Under the pieces are notes generated by a model. It saw only the letters and a program-made list of their open reading frames with translations, was not told where the DNA came from and made no database searches. Shown in pieces: positions 26,199-34,185 of a DNA stretch of 64,000 nucleotides. The DNA comes from JAGLON01 sp041394985. GTDB lineage: Bacteria > Zixibacteria > MSB-5A5 > GN15 > JAAZOE01. The stretch spans positions 2,728,001-2,792,000 of the forward strand of contig JAWLBI010000001.1 of the NCBI GenBank assembly GCA_041394985.1. Reading direction: 5' to 3'. Within the stretch, counting starts at the first letter, position 1, and every line of letters begins with the position of its first letter. The translations under genes were made by a program, and so were the position numbers.

Positions 26199-27024
26199 CA
26201 TCTACCTCCTCATCAGGATCCCGCATGGGTAGATCCATATCCAGTGTCATGCAGAATCGTTCTATGTTTGTTGCTCGTCCTCCGCCCTCCGGATCGACGG
26301 TAATAACCACTCCGGATATCCTGACATCATCCTCGGCCACCGACAATCTGATCGGACGGCCATACAGGAATCGTCCCAGGGCCGGCTTCTTCTTCATCCC
26401 GAGAATGGAATCATGCGGCCCGGTCATGCCGACGTCGGTGATATACGCCGTACCTCTCCCCGATATCTGCTCGTCGGCCGTCTGGACATGCGTATGCGTT
26501 CCGACAACAGCCGTCGCCAGACCATCGAGATAAAACCACATTGCCTGTTTTTCCGATGTCGCTTCGGCGTGCATATCGACGATTATAATTTTAACATCTT
26601 CGCTCAATCCCTTAATAATGCGGTCGATTGTCCGAAATGGGCAATGGATATCGTACATGAACGTCCGCCCCATCACGGATATAACGGCAATTTTATAACC
26701 ATTGGCCTCGCCGACATACAGACCCGAGCCTGGGGCGTCGGGATAATTGGCCGGTCGCAGCATGCGCGGTTCCGAACCGAGGAATTCATTTATCCCCTGC
26801 CGATCCCAGATATGATTACCGGATGTCTGGCAATCGATACCATACGAAAATGTCTTGGCGGCCATTTCAGGCGTGATTCCGAATCCGCCGGCGGCATTTT
26901 CGGTATTGGCGATTACGAAATCGGCATTGTATTTAAACCTGAGACGCTTGGTCATCTGGGACAGGATATGCCGCCCCGGCTTTCCAACGACGTCTGCAAA
27001 AAAGAGAATTTTCATTTCGGGCAT
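26152..27024 (-). CDS. YmdB-like metallophosphoesterase (TIGR00282 family)
   Basis: A 290-residue member of the YmdB/TIGR00282 calcineurin-like family, cyclic-nucleotide phosphodiesterases that often sit next to RNase Y. Metal-site motifs are ILFFADVVGKPGR at the N-terminus, TENAAGGFG, SGNHIWD (GNH) near residue 70, DMHAEATSEKQAM, and GTHTHVQTADEQI. The C-terminal ~30 residues (DLPMRDPDEEVDDGGEADRR) are an acidic extra tail that overlaps folD. Its ATG overlaps the rny stop (TAATG), so translation is coupled; a second ATG three codons in is also possible. Confidence 0.9.
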   Translation of the reverse strand: MPEMKILFFADVVGKPGRHILSQMTKRLRFKYNADFVIANTENAAGGFGITPEMAAKTFSYGIDCQTSGNHIWDRQGINEFLGSEPRMLRPANYPDAPGSGLYVGEANGYKIAVISVMGRTFMYDIHCPFRTIDRIIKGLSEDVKIIIVDMHAEATSEKQAMWFYLDGLATAVVGTHTHVQTADEQISGRGTAYITDVGMTGPHDSILGMKKKPALGRFLYGRPIRLSVAEDDVRISGVVITVDPEGGGRATNIERFCMTLDMDLPMRDPDEEVDDGGEADRRQSDSEED

Positions 27025-28589
27025 TACTTGGCGTACTCCACGGATCTCATTTCACGAATAACGGTAACCTTAATCTGACCGGGATATTCCATTTCGGCCT
27101 CGATGCGCCCGGCAATATCATGTGCCAAAACGGTCGATGCGAGATCATCCATCTTGTCACATTCGACAATAACGCGAACCTCGCGGCCCGCCTGAATGGC
27201 ATATGCTTTCGACACACCCTTAAAGCTGTCGGCCAATTCCTCAAGCTTTTCGAGGCGCTTGATATAGCTCTCCAGCGGTTCGCGACGCGCTCCGGGACGC
27301 GAGCCGGAAACGGCATCCGCGGCCTGAACCAATACGGAATACGGCGTTTCCATCGGGACGTCGCCATGATGCGATTCAACGGCATTAATAATCACCGGAT
27401 CGATGTTATACTTGCGGAGAATCTTGGCGCCGATCTGCGTATGCGTCCCCTCGGTCTCCCTATCCACCGCTTTACCGACGTCATGGAGTAATCCCGAGCG
27501 TTTGGCAATGGCCGGATCGAGTTTCAATTCTGCGGCCATAATACCGGCCAGAATCGCGACCTCGGTGGAGTGCAGGAGGACATTCTGACCATAGCTGGTG
27601 CGGAAGCGCAGCTTACCGAGTAATTTGATAATTTCCAGGTGAAGACCGTGAATGCCGATATCGAAGGCAGCCTGTTCACCGGCCTCGCGGATAATAACTT
27701 CCATATCCTTTTCGGCCTTGGCGACGACTTCTTCGATTCGTGTAGGATGGATACGTCCATCGGCAACGAGCTTTTCGAGAGCCATGCGGGCGACTTCGCG
27801 GCGGACCGGATCGTATCCGGAAAGAATAACGGCCTCCGGCGTATCGTCGACGATAACATCGATACCGGTCGCTGTTTCGAACGAGCGAATATTGCGCCCC
27901 TCGCGGCCGATTATGCGGCCCTTCATTTCATCATTCGGCAGGTTGACGACCGATACAGTCGACTCGACAGTGTGGTCGGCAGCGCAGCGCTGAATGGCCT
28001 GTGTGATGATTTCCTTGGCCTCTTTTTCCGCTTCCTGTTCGGCCTTTTCCTTGATTTCCTTGGCGATGGCGGCAGCCTCTATTTTGGCCCGGCCGGTCAT
28101 ATTCTCGATGAGGATCTGCTTCGCTTCCTCGCTGGTCATGCCGGAAATCTTTTCGAGCTGGACATTCTGGTCGGCGATGAGCTTATCCAGTTCCTGCTCG
28201 CGAATGCCGATCGCCTTTTCGCGGACGGAATTATTGCGGCCCAACTCCTCGATTTTTTGCTCGCGGCGGTCCAGGGATTCTCTGAACGTTCCGAGTTCCT
28301 GTTCCTTCGATGCGAGCCTTTTCTCGATCTTATTTATCTCAGTTTTCTTATTCTGGATTTCCCGCTCAAAGCTGTTCTTCGCCTTGTACCATTCGTCCTT
28401 GGCCTCTAAGATTGCCTCTTTCTTCTTAATTTCGGCTTCTTTTTCGGCCTCGGCAATAATCCTGCGTGCGAACTCCTCGGCATTGGCCAGTTTTTTGTTA
28501 CCGACACGGCGTGACATAAACCACCCGATACCGGCTGCAAAAATGGCCGCCAAAACAACAACCAGAATAAAAATAATGGTCGATTCCAT
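27024..28589 (-). CDS. rny: Ribonuclease Y
   Basis: A 521-residue membrane-anchored endoribonuclease that starts mRNA decay. An N-terminal membrane helix (IIFILVVVLAAIFAAGIGWFM) is followed by a ~150-residue coiled coil (Glu/Lys-rich), a KH RNA-binding domain with GRIIGREGRNIRSFE (~215-285), and an HD domain with GLLHDVGKAVD (~360) giving the metal-binding His-Asp. Length and order match the family. Long open frames on the opposite strand here are codon-complement shadows. It is flanked by zapA and the YmdB-like gene, an order seen in many bacteria. Confidence 0.95.
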   Translation of the reverse strand: MESTIIFILVVVLAAIFAAGIGWFMSRRVGNKKLANAEEFARRIIAEAEKEAEIKKKEAILEAKDEWYKAKNSFEREIQNKKTEINKIEKRLASKEQELGTFRESLDRREQKIEELGRNNSVREKAIGIREQELDKLIADQNVQLEKISGMTSEEAKQILIENMTGRAKIEAAAIAKEIKEKAEQEAEKEAKEIITQAIQRCAADHTVESTVSVVNLPNDEMKGRIIGREGRNIRSFETATGIDVIVDDTPEAVILSGYDPVRREVARMALEKLVADGRIHPTRIEEVVAKAEKDMEVIIREAGEQAAFDIGIHGLHLEIIKLLGKLRFRTSYGQNVLLHSTEVAILAGIMAAELKLDPAIAKRSGLLHDVGKAVDRETEGTHTQIGAKILRKYNIDPVIINAVESHHGDVPMETPYSVLVQAADAVSGSRPGARREPLESYIKRLEKLEELADSFKGVSKAYAIQAGREVRVIVECDKMDDLASTVLAHDIAGRIEAEMEYPGQIKVTVIREMRSVEYAK

Positions 28590-28681
28590 TTATATAAACC
28601 TCCAAAGCAGGAGAAGTTTGAAATATGAAGAGAAAGGATAGACAATATCGAGTTTAACGCCTCGGTATTGCTGGACAAAGA

Positions 28682-28978
28682 TTAGCTTTCCGGAAGTTTT
28701 TCGTCTAACATCGAAAGGATGTCGCTGGCGCGCTTTTCGACAGCGGACAAATCGTTTTCGCCTTCTTCTCGTTCCCTGAATAATTCGTCGGCAACGTTGA
28801 GGGCGGTGAGCACCGCCACCCTGGTTGGAGATTTATTCGGCATTTTTTCGGCAATAAAGCGCATTTTTTTGTCAATGTAGTCAGCAACTCGAACAATGTA
28901 GTCAATATCGCCATCAGAACGGACGGTGTATTCCTCACCATATATATTTACGCGAACACGATTTTTGGACGAATCCAT
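28682..28978 (-). CDS. zapA: Cell division protein ZapA
   Basis: A 98-residue cytoplasmic protein that binds and bundles FtsZ at the division ring. The N-terminal domain pattern VRVNIYGEEYTVRSDGD, then YIVRVADYIDKKMRFIAEK, and the following VAVLTALNVADELFRERE helix are typical ZapA features, ending in a coiled coil. It lies 101 bp downstream of the zapB-like gene and 92 bp upstream of rny. Length is standard for the family. Confidence 0.9.
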   Translation of the reverse strand: MDSSKNRVRVNIYGEEYTVRSDGDIDYIVRVADYIDKKMRFIAEKMPNKSPTRVAVLTALNVADELFREREEGENDLSAVEKRASDILSMLDEKLPES

Positions 28979-29079
28979 AAAATTCCTACCGAAAATTCGG
29001 TCATCAGTCCGTTATTAACTTTCTCTTCACTAACAACTTACAATATCGCAAATACTGCGTATTGCTGTCAAGATAATAT

Positions 29080-29367
29080 TTATTGCGGGATTTGCTCCAG
29101 CGAATCGATTTTCCGGAGCAATCCTTCCACCTTATCTTTCACCTTCTCGGAAACCTGCTTGTATTGCATATCAAGTTCCCGGTACTTTTTCTCGGCCTCT
29201 TCGAGGTCGGCTTGATGTTTCTTTTGTAGTTCTACGAGTTTTTGGTTCGTTTCGTGGAGATCTTTATTGGTAGCGGCCAATTTCGCATTTTCATCGGCCA
29301 GTTTTTCTATGTGAGCAACCGCTTTACTGATACGCTCTTCCAGTTTATTCAATGAATCAAGGGCCAT
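29080..29367 (-). CDS. ZapB-like coiled-coil protein
   Basis: A 95-residue protein that is almost entirely heptad-patterned coiled coil (LNKLEERISKAVAHIEKLADENAKLAATN...). Size, composition and position directly before zapA suggest a ZapB-type partner linking ZapA/FtsZ rings, but coiled coils alone do not prove homology. It begins three bases after the pheT stop, so it is part of the same operon. Confidence 0.75.
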   Translation of the reverse strand: MALDSLNKLEERISKAVAHIEKLADENAKLAATNKDLHETNQKLVELQKKHQADLEEAEKKYRELDMQYKQVSEKVKDKVEGLLRKIDSLEQIPQ

Positions 29368-29370
29368 GAT

Positions 29371-31749
29371 CTACTCCCTTAAGCGAGCTTGATACGACGT
29401 TTCCAGGGCCTTGATAATCCGCTGATGTACGGCATCGACCTCATTGTCGGCCAATGTCTTATCTGATGATCGGAAGATCAGGGAAAACGCCAGTGATTTT
29501 TTATCTTCAGAAATGTTGCCGCCGGTGAATACATCGAAAACGGTGACTGAATCGAGAATATCGCCGCCGTTTTCAATAATTACCTTCTTCAACATACCCG
29601 AGGTAACTGACTTATCGACGATTATCGCTATATCCCGTGTCGATGACGGGAATTTCGGCAAGGACTCGAACAGGACAACACCTTTTTCGGCCCTAATCAT
29701 TTCCGCTATCTGCAATTCCGCGGCATAGCAATCTTGTTTAATATCGAATGTCTTGAGCAGCTTGCGGTCGACCTTACCGGCCCAGCCGATTGTTTTGTCG
29801 CCACAGACAACTTTGTAAGAGCCGGAACTATCATATCCGGACTTTTTATCGAGAACCAGCTCAACGGTCCCAATTCCGACGCCGTCGGCGATACCGTCAA
29901 GGGCGCCTTTGAGCTCAAAGAGGTCGGTATCGACCGGCGCATCTTTCCAGAACATCTCCCCTGTTTTGCCGGATAAAATCAAACCGCAGTATTCCGGTTC
30001 CAGCGGCATATCTTCGTGGCGCAGATAGACTTTGCCAATTTCAAACAGGCGGACATCGAGGTTCCGGTGGCGAATATTGTGACTCGCCGCGATGAGCATC
30101 GAATAGAGCATGCGCGTCCGCATATAGCCGAAATCATCGGAAATCGGATTCGTGACTTTAATCGGCTCGATCGAGGGCTCCAGCAGGAGCATCATTTTCG
30201 GTTTGGCGAATCCGGTCCCCATCATTTCATCGAACCCGAACCCATTGAGAATATTGCGAAGATCGGCTCTTATCGTATCGCGGCGGTGGGTCGGCGTATA
30301 CAGCGGCCCCTTATTGTTTTTTCCATTCGGGATATTATCAAGACCATAAATGCGGGCGACCTCTTCGATGAGATCGACCTCGCGAGTAATATCCGGGCGC
30401 CAGGTCGGAACCGTTACCGCGAAAACACCGTCGCCGCTGATTTCCATGCCCAGACCGGTCAGAATTTTTTTAATTGTCTCCCGGTCGATCTCGACGCCAA
30501 GCAGTTTACAGACGCGCTCGGGACGAAGTGTTACTTTCGCCTTTTCGATTTTCTTGGCATAAGTATCGACGACACCGGCCAGGACTTCTCCTCCGGCCAG
30601 TTCAGCCATGAGAGCCGCGGCTCGGTCGGCGGCTGCGATTACGCCGCCGGGATCGACACCACGCTCGAATCTGAAGGAAGCTTCGGTATTATATCCGAGT
30701 TTATTGCGCGATTTACGAATAACCGAGGCATTGAAGTGAGCCGATTCAAGTAGAATATTTACCGTATCGTCTTCGACTTCGCTGTCCAGCCCGCCCATCA
30801 CACCGGCCGTGGCGACATGTTGCTTACCGTTTGTGATCATCAGAATGTCGGAATCGATGTCGTGTTTTTTGCCGTCGAGGGTCGTGAATGTGTCGCCTTT
30901 TTTCGCACGGCGCACGACGACTTCTTTGGAACCGAAACGGTCATAATCGAAAGCATGGAGCGGCTGATTCGTCTCCAGCATGACGTAATTGCCGATATCT
31001 ACGATATTGTTGATCGGACGTACACCGCAAGCCGTAAGCCGCTTCTGCATCCACTCGGGCGACGGGCCGATTTTCACATTGCGAATAATGCGCGCCGCAT
31101 ATCGCGGGCAGGCATCCGCATCGTCGATTTTTACGCTGATATAATCCGATGCTTTTTCCGATGATTCCTTTGGCGCATCCTTTGTCAGATCGATTTGTAT
31201 ATCGGCCAATACCGATATTTCCCGCGCCAAGCCATTGGCACACAGGCTGTCGGGACGATTCGGCGTCACCTCCAGATCCAAAACCGGATCGCCGAGTCCC
31301 AGCACGTCGAACACAGGCTGATTGAGCGGCGTGCTGTCATCAAACACCATGATGCCGCTGTGATCATCGGAAAGGCCGAGTTCGTCTTCGGCGCAAATCA
31401 TGCCGCTCGATTGCACGCCGCGCATGGTCATTTCTTTTATCTCAAATTCGCCTTTGAGCTTCGCTCCCGGCAATGCCAGCGGGACGATTTGTCCGACCTC
31501 GGCATTCGGGGCGCCGCAGATGACACTCCACGTCTTTTTACCGGTATCAACCTGAGCGACGCGAAGCTTATCCGCATTGGGGTGTGGTTCGAGTTTTACT
31601 ATTTTGCCGGTGACGACATTGGCAAAATGGGCGGGATCGTATCGTTCGAGATTCCCGCCGGTACCGGAACGCGACAGGCGGTCCATCATTACATCTGCGG
31701 ACCAACTCACGCCGGTAATTTCCTGTAACCAGCTGTACGGTATTTTCAT
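29371..31749 (-). CDS. pheT: Phenylalanine--tRNA ligase beta subunit
   Basis: A 792-residue subunit of the heterotetrameric PheRS that charges tRNA-Phe. The order is standard: N-terminal MKIPYSWLQEITG, OB-fold tRNA-binding domain (~40-150, KLEPHPNADKLRVAQVD), B3/B4 editing domain (~210-390), B5 domain, catalytic-like core, and a C-terminal FDX-ACB anticodon-binding domain starting near LPKFPSSTRDIAIIVDKSV. Full family length. It follows pheS by four bases. Confidence 0.96.
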   Translation of the reverse strand: MKIPYSWLQEITGVSWSADVMMDRLSRSGTGGNLERYDPAHFANVVTGKIVKLEPHPNADKLRVAQVDTGKKTWSVICGAPNAEVGQIVPLALPGAKLKGEFEIKEMTMRGVQSSGMICAEDELGLSDDHSGIMVFDDSTPLNQPVFDVLGLGDPVLDLEVTPNRPDSLCANGLAREISVLADIQIDLTKDAPKESSEKASDYISVKIDDADACPRYAARIIRNVKIGPSPEWMQKRLTACGVRPINNIVDIGNYVMLETNQPLHAFDYDRFGSKEVVVRRAKKGDTFTTLDGKKHDIDSDILMITNGKQHVATAGVMGGLDSEVEDDTVNILLESAHFNASVIRKSRNKLGYNTEASFRFERGVDPGGVIAAADRAAALMAELAGGEVLAGVVDTYAKKIEKAKVTLRPERVCKLLGVEIDRETIKKILTGLGMEISGDGVFAVTVPTWRPDITREVDLIEEVARIYGLDNIPNGKNNKGPLYTPTHRRDTIRADLRNILNGFGFDEMMGTGFAKPKMMLLLEPSIEPIKVTNPISDDFGYMRTRMLYSMLIAASHNIRHRNLDVRLFEIGKVYLRHEDMPLEPEYCGLILSGKTGEMFWKDAPVDTDLFELKGALDGIADGVGIGTVELVLDKKSGYDSSGSYKVVCGDKTIGWAGKVDRKLLKTFDIKQDCYAAELQIAEMIRAEKGVVLFESLPKFPSSTRDIAIIVDKSVTSGMLKKVIIENGGDILDSVTVFDVFTGGNISEDKKSLAFSLIFRSSDKTLADNEVDAVHQRIIKALETSYQARLRE

Positions 31750-31753
31750 GATT

Positions 31754-32770
31754 TTAACGGAACTGTTTAATAAATCGTGTATCGTTTTCGTATAGCAGCC
31801 GAATATCGTTAATCCGATATTTCAGACAGGCGACGCGCTCGATGCCCAGCCCGAAGGCATACCCGGTCACCTCGTCCGGATTATAGCCGGCCGCCTTGAA
31901 GACCTCGGGGTCAATCATGCCGCAGCCCAGAATTTCGATCCAGCCTTCATATTTGCACAGCGGACATCCCTTGCCGCCGCACAGGAAACACTGCACATCG
32001 ACTTCCGCCGACGGCTCGGTGAACGGGAAAAAGCTGGGGCGGAATTTGAGCTTGAGCCCCTCGCCGAATAATTCATAGCAGAATGCCTCGAGAACTCCCT
32101 TGAGATCACCGAATGTAACCTCGGTGTCGACATAGAAGCCCTCGACCTGATGAAAGACACAGAAGTGCCCGGCATCGACCGCTTCATTGCGGAAGACGCG
32201 GCCGGGCGCAATAATTTTAACCGGAGGTTTGCGCTTTTCGAATTCACGTACCTGCACACCCGATGTATGCGTGCGCAACAGCAATCCGCCTTCGACGTAA
32301 AAGGTATCCTGTTCGTCGCGAGCCGGATGGTCGGGTGGAAAATTCAATGCCTCGAAATTGTAATAATCTTTTTCGATATCGGGACCGGTCGCGATTTCGA
32401 ATCCCATCCGCTGAAAAATGCCGACAATCTGATCCATCACCAGAGTGACGGGATTGCGATGCCCGATGCGAATCGGTCGCCCCGGCAGCGTATAATCGAA
32501 CGCCGGATCGATGGCGACTTCGTCCGCCAGCTGTTCCTTTTTATCTTTGATACGGGTTTCGAGATCGGCCTTAAACTGATTCGCCTTGCCCCCGACCTCT
32601 CGCTTCTCATCCGCGGACAATTCTTTGAGCCCGCGGAGAATCGAGGTCAACTCGCCTTTTTTGCCCAAATAAGCAATTCGCAACGCCTCAAGCTCCTCGA
32701 CTGTTTTGGCCGAGGAGACTCTATCTGTGGCTTCGGATTCAATCCTCTGTAATTGCTCAATGACCGTCAT
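31754..32770 (-). CDS. pheS: Phenylalanine--tRNA ligase alpha subunit
   Basis: A 338-residue class II aminoacyl-tRNA synthetase catalytic subunit. An N-terminal coiled coil (~1-90) precedes the class II core: motif 1 near the YYNFEALNFPPDHPARD block (the PDHPARD stretch is diagnostic), HTSGVQVREFEKR, motif 2 region GRVFRNEAVDAGHFCVFHQVEG, and motif 3 with FGLGIERVACLKY. A Cys cluster CFLCGGKGCPLC (~255-270) is present, as in many bacterial PheS. It lies seven bases downstream of rplT. Confidence 0.96.
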   Translation of the reverse strand: MTVIEQLQRIESEATDRVSSAKTVEELEALRIAYLGKKGELTSILRGLKELSADEKREVGGKANQFKADLETRIKDKKEQLADEVAIDPAFDYTLPGRPIRIGHRNPVTLVMDQIVGIFQRMGFEIATGPDIEKDYYNFEALNFPPDHPARDEQDTFYVEGGLLLRTHTSGVQVREFEKRKPPVKIIAPGRVFRNEAVDAGHFCVFHQVEGFYVDTEVTFGDLKGVLEAFCYELFGEGLKLKFRPSFFPFTEPSAEVDVQCFLCGGKGCPLCKYEGWIEILGCGMIDPEVFKAAGYNPDEVTGYAFGLGIERVACLKYRINDIRLLYENDTRFIKQFR

Positions 32771-32777
32771 AGCGAAA

Positions 32778-33125
32778 TCAGGCCTTGGTCATTTCCACGA
32801 GGCGCTCGAACGTGCTCATATCGCGTGCGGCGATATCAGCGAGAGCCTTGCGGTCAAGATTGATACCCGATTTCTTAAGACCGTTCATGAATGAAGAATA
32901 GTTAATACCGCACAGTTTCGCCGCGGCGGAGATGCGGGTAATCCACAATCTGCGGAAATCCCGTTTTCTGAGGCGACGATCGCGATAGGCGTATCTGAGG
33001 CTGCGATGCACCGATTCGATAGCGGTACGATACAGGCGGCTGCGAGCGCCGTAGTATCCGCGAGCCCGTTTCAGGACTTTATTATGTCGAGCCTTGGCGG
33101 CGACATTGTTTTTCGCGCGTGGCAT
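32778..33125 (-). CDS. rplT: 50S ribosomal protein L20
   Basis: A 115-residue, strongly basic protein matching L20 throughout: MPRAKNNVAAKARHNKVLKRA, YYGARSRLYRTA, YRDRRLRKRDFRRLWITRI and a C-terminal LCGINYSSFMNGLKKSGINL. It is an early assembly protein that binds 23S rRNA. In other bacteria it represses this operon by binding the infC-rpmI mRNA; whether that holds here is unknown. Confidence 0.97.
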   Translation of the reverse strand: MPRAKNNVAAKARHNKVLKRARGYYGARSRLYRTAIESVHRSLRYAYRDRRLRKRDFRRLWITRISAAAKLCGINYSSFMNGLKKSGINLDRKALADIAARDMSTFERLVEMTKA

Positions 33126-33175
33126 ATCTTCTTACTCCTTTTCCGGTATCCGGATGTGTGTTAATCCAGAAATGC

Positions 33176-33370
33176 TTAGTTCGGCAGCATTACGCTCAAT
33201 TGCCCGACATCGGTTTTCGCGATGAGGGTTGCGGAGCGCAGACGACGTTTTTGTTTCGGCGTCTTTTTCGTCAGAATATGCCGATGTTTCGCACGATATC
33301 GTTTCATCTTGCCGGTGCCGGTCTTTTTAATCCGCTTCGCGGCAGAACGATTGGTTTTCATCTTAGGCAT
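33176..33370 (-). CDS. rpmI: 50S ribosomal protein L35
   Basis: A 64-residue basic protein of the L35 family: MPKMKTNRSAAKRIKKTGTG, RAKHRHILTKKTPKQKRRLR, and an ending VGQLSVMLPN. Length and order (infC-rpmI-rplT) are canonical. Confidence 0.96.
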   Translation of the reverse strand: MPKMKTNRSAAKRIKKTGTGKMKRYRAKHRHILTKKTPKQKRRLRSATLIAKTDVGQLSVMLPN

Positions 33371-33408
33371 CGTTTATCTCCAGTTAAATCGAAATGTCTC
33401 TACAATGC

Positions 33409-34185
33409 TCAGGAACGTGTATCTTCCTCGGAGTCGTCAGCATCGTCAGCATCATCGTAGTCGTCGAAATCTTCATCGTCTTCGAATTCAACCTCTTCAT
33501 CATCGAATTCTTCTTCGAATTCTCCAATATCCTCGGTTTCTTCGATATCGTCGATTTCGACCATCGCGTCAACGGCTTCTTCGGCCTGCAGCGCAATCTT
33601 GGCGTCCTTTTCCCTGTCTCTCCGGGACTTGGATTTCTTGGCCTTCTTTTCTGCGCCTTTCTTCTTCAGGACGGACGGGAGCGGCGCTACCAGCATGTTC
33701 ATGCTGTGGCCTTCCATTCTCGGATGACTCTCGACGGTTGCAATATCCGCGAGATCTTCGATCAGTCGGTCCAGAATCTTTTTGCCGAATTCGGTGTGGG
33801 CTCGTTCTCGGCCCCGGAACATGACGAAACACTTAACCTTGTTTCCCTGCTCCAGGAAAGTCCGCACATGTTTCAGCTTAAACTGGTAATCGTGCTCCTC
33901 GGTTTTCGGCCGATAGCGCATCCCTTTAATGCTGAACACATGCTGTTTCTTTCTCGAATCAGCCGCTTTTTTCGACAGGTTGTATTTGTACTTGCCATAA
34001 TCAAGAATCCGGCACACCGGCGGTCGGGCATTGGGTGACACTTCGACCAAATCCAGTCCGGCTTCCTGGGCCCGTTGCAGGGCTTCCGATGTTGGAATAA
34101 TACCAACCTGTTGACCGTCCGCGCCTATTAAGCGAATAGGTGATACGCGAATTCGGTCATTGACCCGAATTTCCTGCTTCTTTAT
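33409..34185 (-). CDS. infC: Translation initiation factor IF-3, ATA start and acidic tail
   Basis: A 258-residue IF-3. The N-terminal domain begins KKQEIRVNDRIRVSPIRLIG and the C-terminal domain contains KGMRYRPKTEEHDYQFKLKH and the RGRERAH block. The only codon able to start this conserved N-terminus is ATA at 34185-34183: an in-frame TAA lies six codons upstream (34203-34201), AGGAGG sits seven bases before the ATA, and the first ATG/GTG/TTG downstream is residue 46, inside the domain. The ATA overlaps the thrS stop as ATAA. Rare start codons in infC allow autoregulation because IF-3 rejects them (known from E. coli AUU). The last ~75 residues form a Glu/Asp-rich tail (DDEEVEFEDDEDFDDYDD) beyond the usual ~180. 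Confidence 0.93.
   Translation of the reverse strand: MKKQEIRVNDRIRVSPIRLIGADGQQVGIIPTSEALQRAQEAGLDLVEVSPNARPPVCRILDYGKYKYNLSKKAADSRKKQHVFSIKGMRYRPKTEEHDYQFKLKHVRTFLEQGNKVKCFVMFRGRERAHTEFGKKILDRLIEDLADIATVESHPRMEGHSMNMLVAPLPSVLKKKGAEKKAKKSKSRRDREKDAKIALQAEEAVDAMVEIDDIEETEDIGEFEEEFDDEEVEFEDDEDFDDYDDADDADDSEEDTRS

Noticed and set aside
27639..28409. 256-codon plus-strand frame opposite rny
   Set aside because: Lies fully opposite the coiled-coil and KH coding region of a clear RNase Y; hydrophobic composition is the complement of Glu/Lys codons.
28590..28681. 6S RNA next to zapA
   Set aside because: Proteobacteria often carry 6S RNA by zapA, but this gap is only 92 bases and shows no long rod-like pairing.
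30016..30753. 245-codon plus-strand frame opposite pheT
   Set aside because: Shadow of a full-length, well-conserved PheT.
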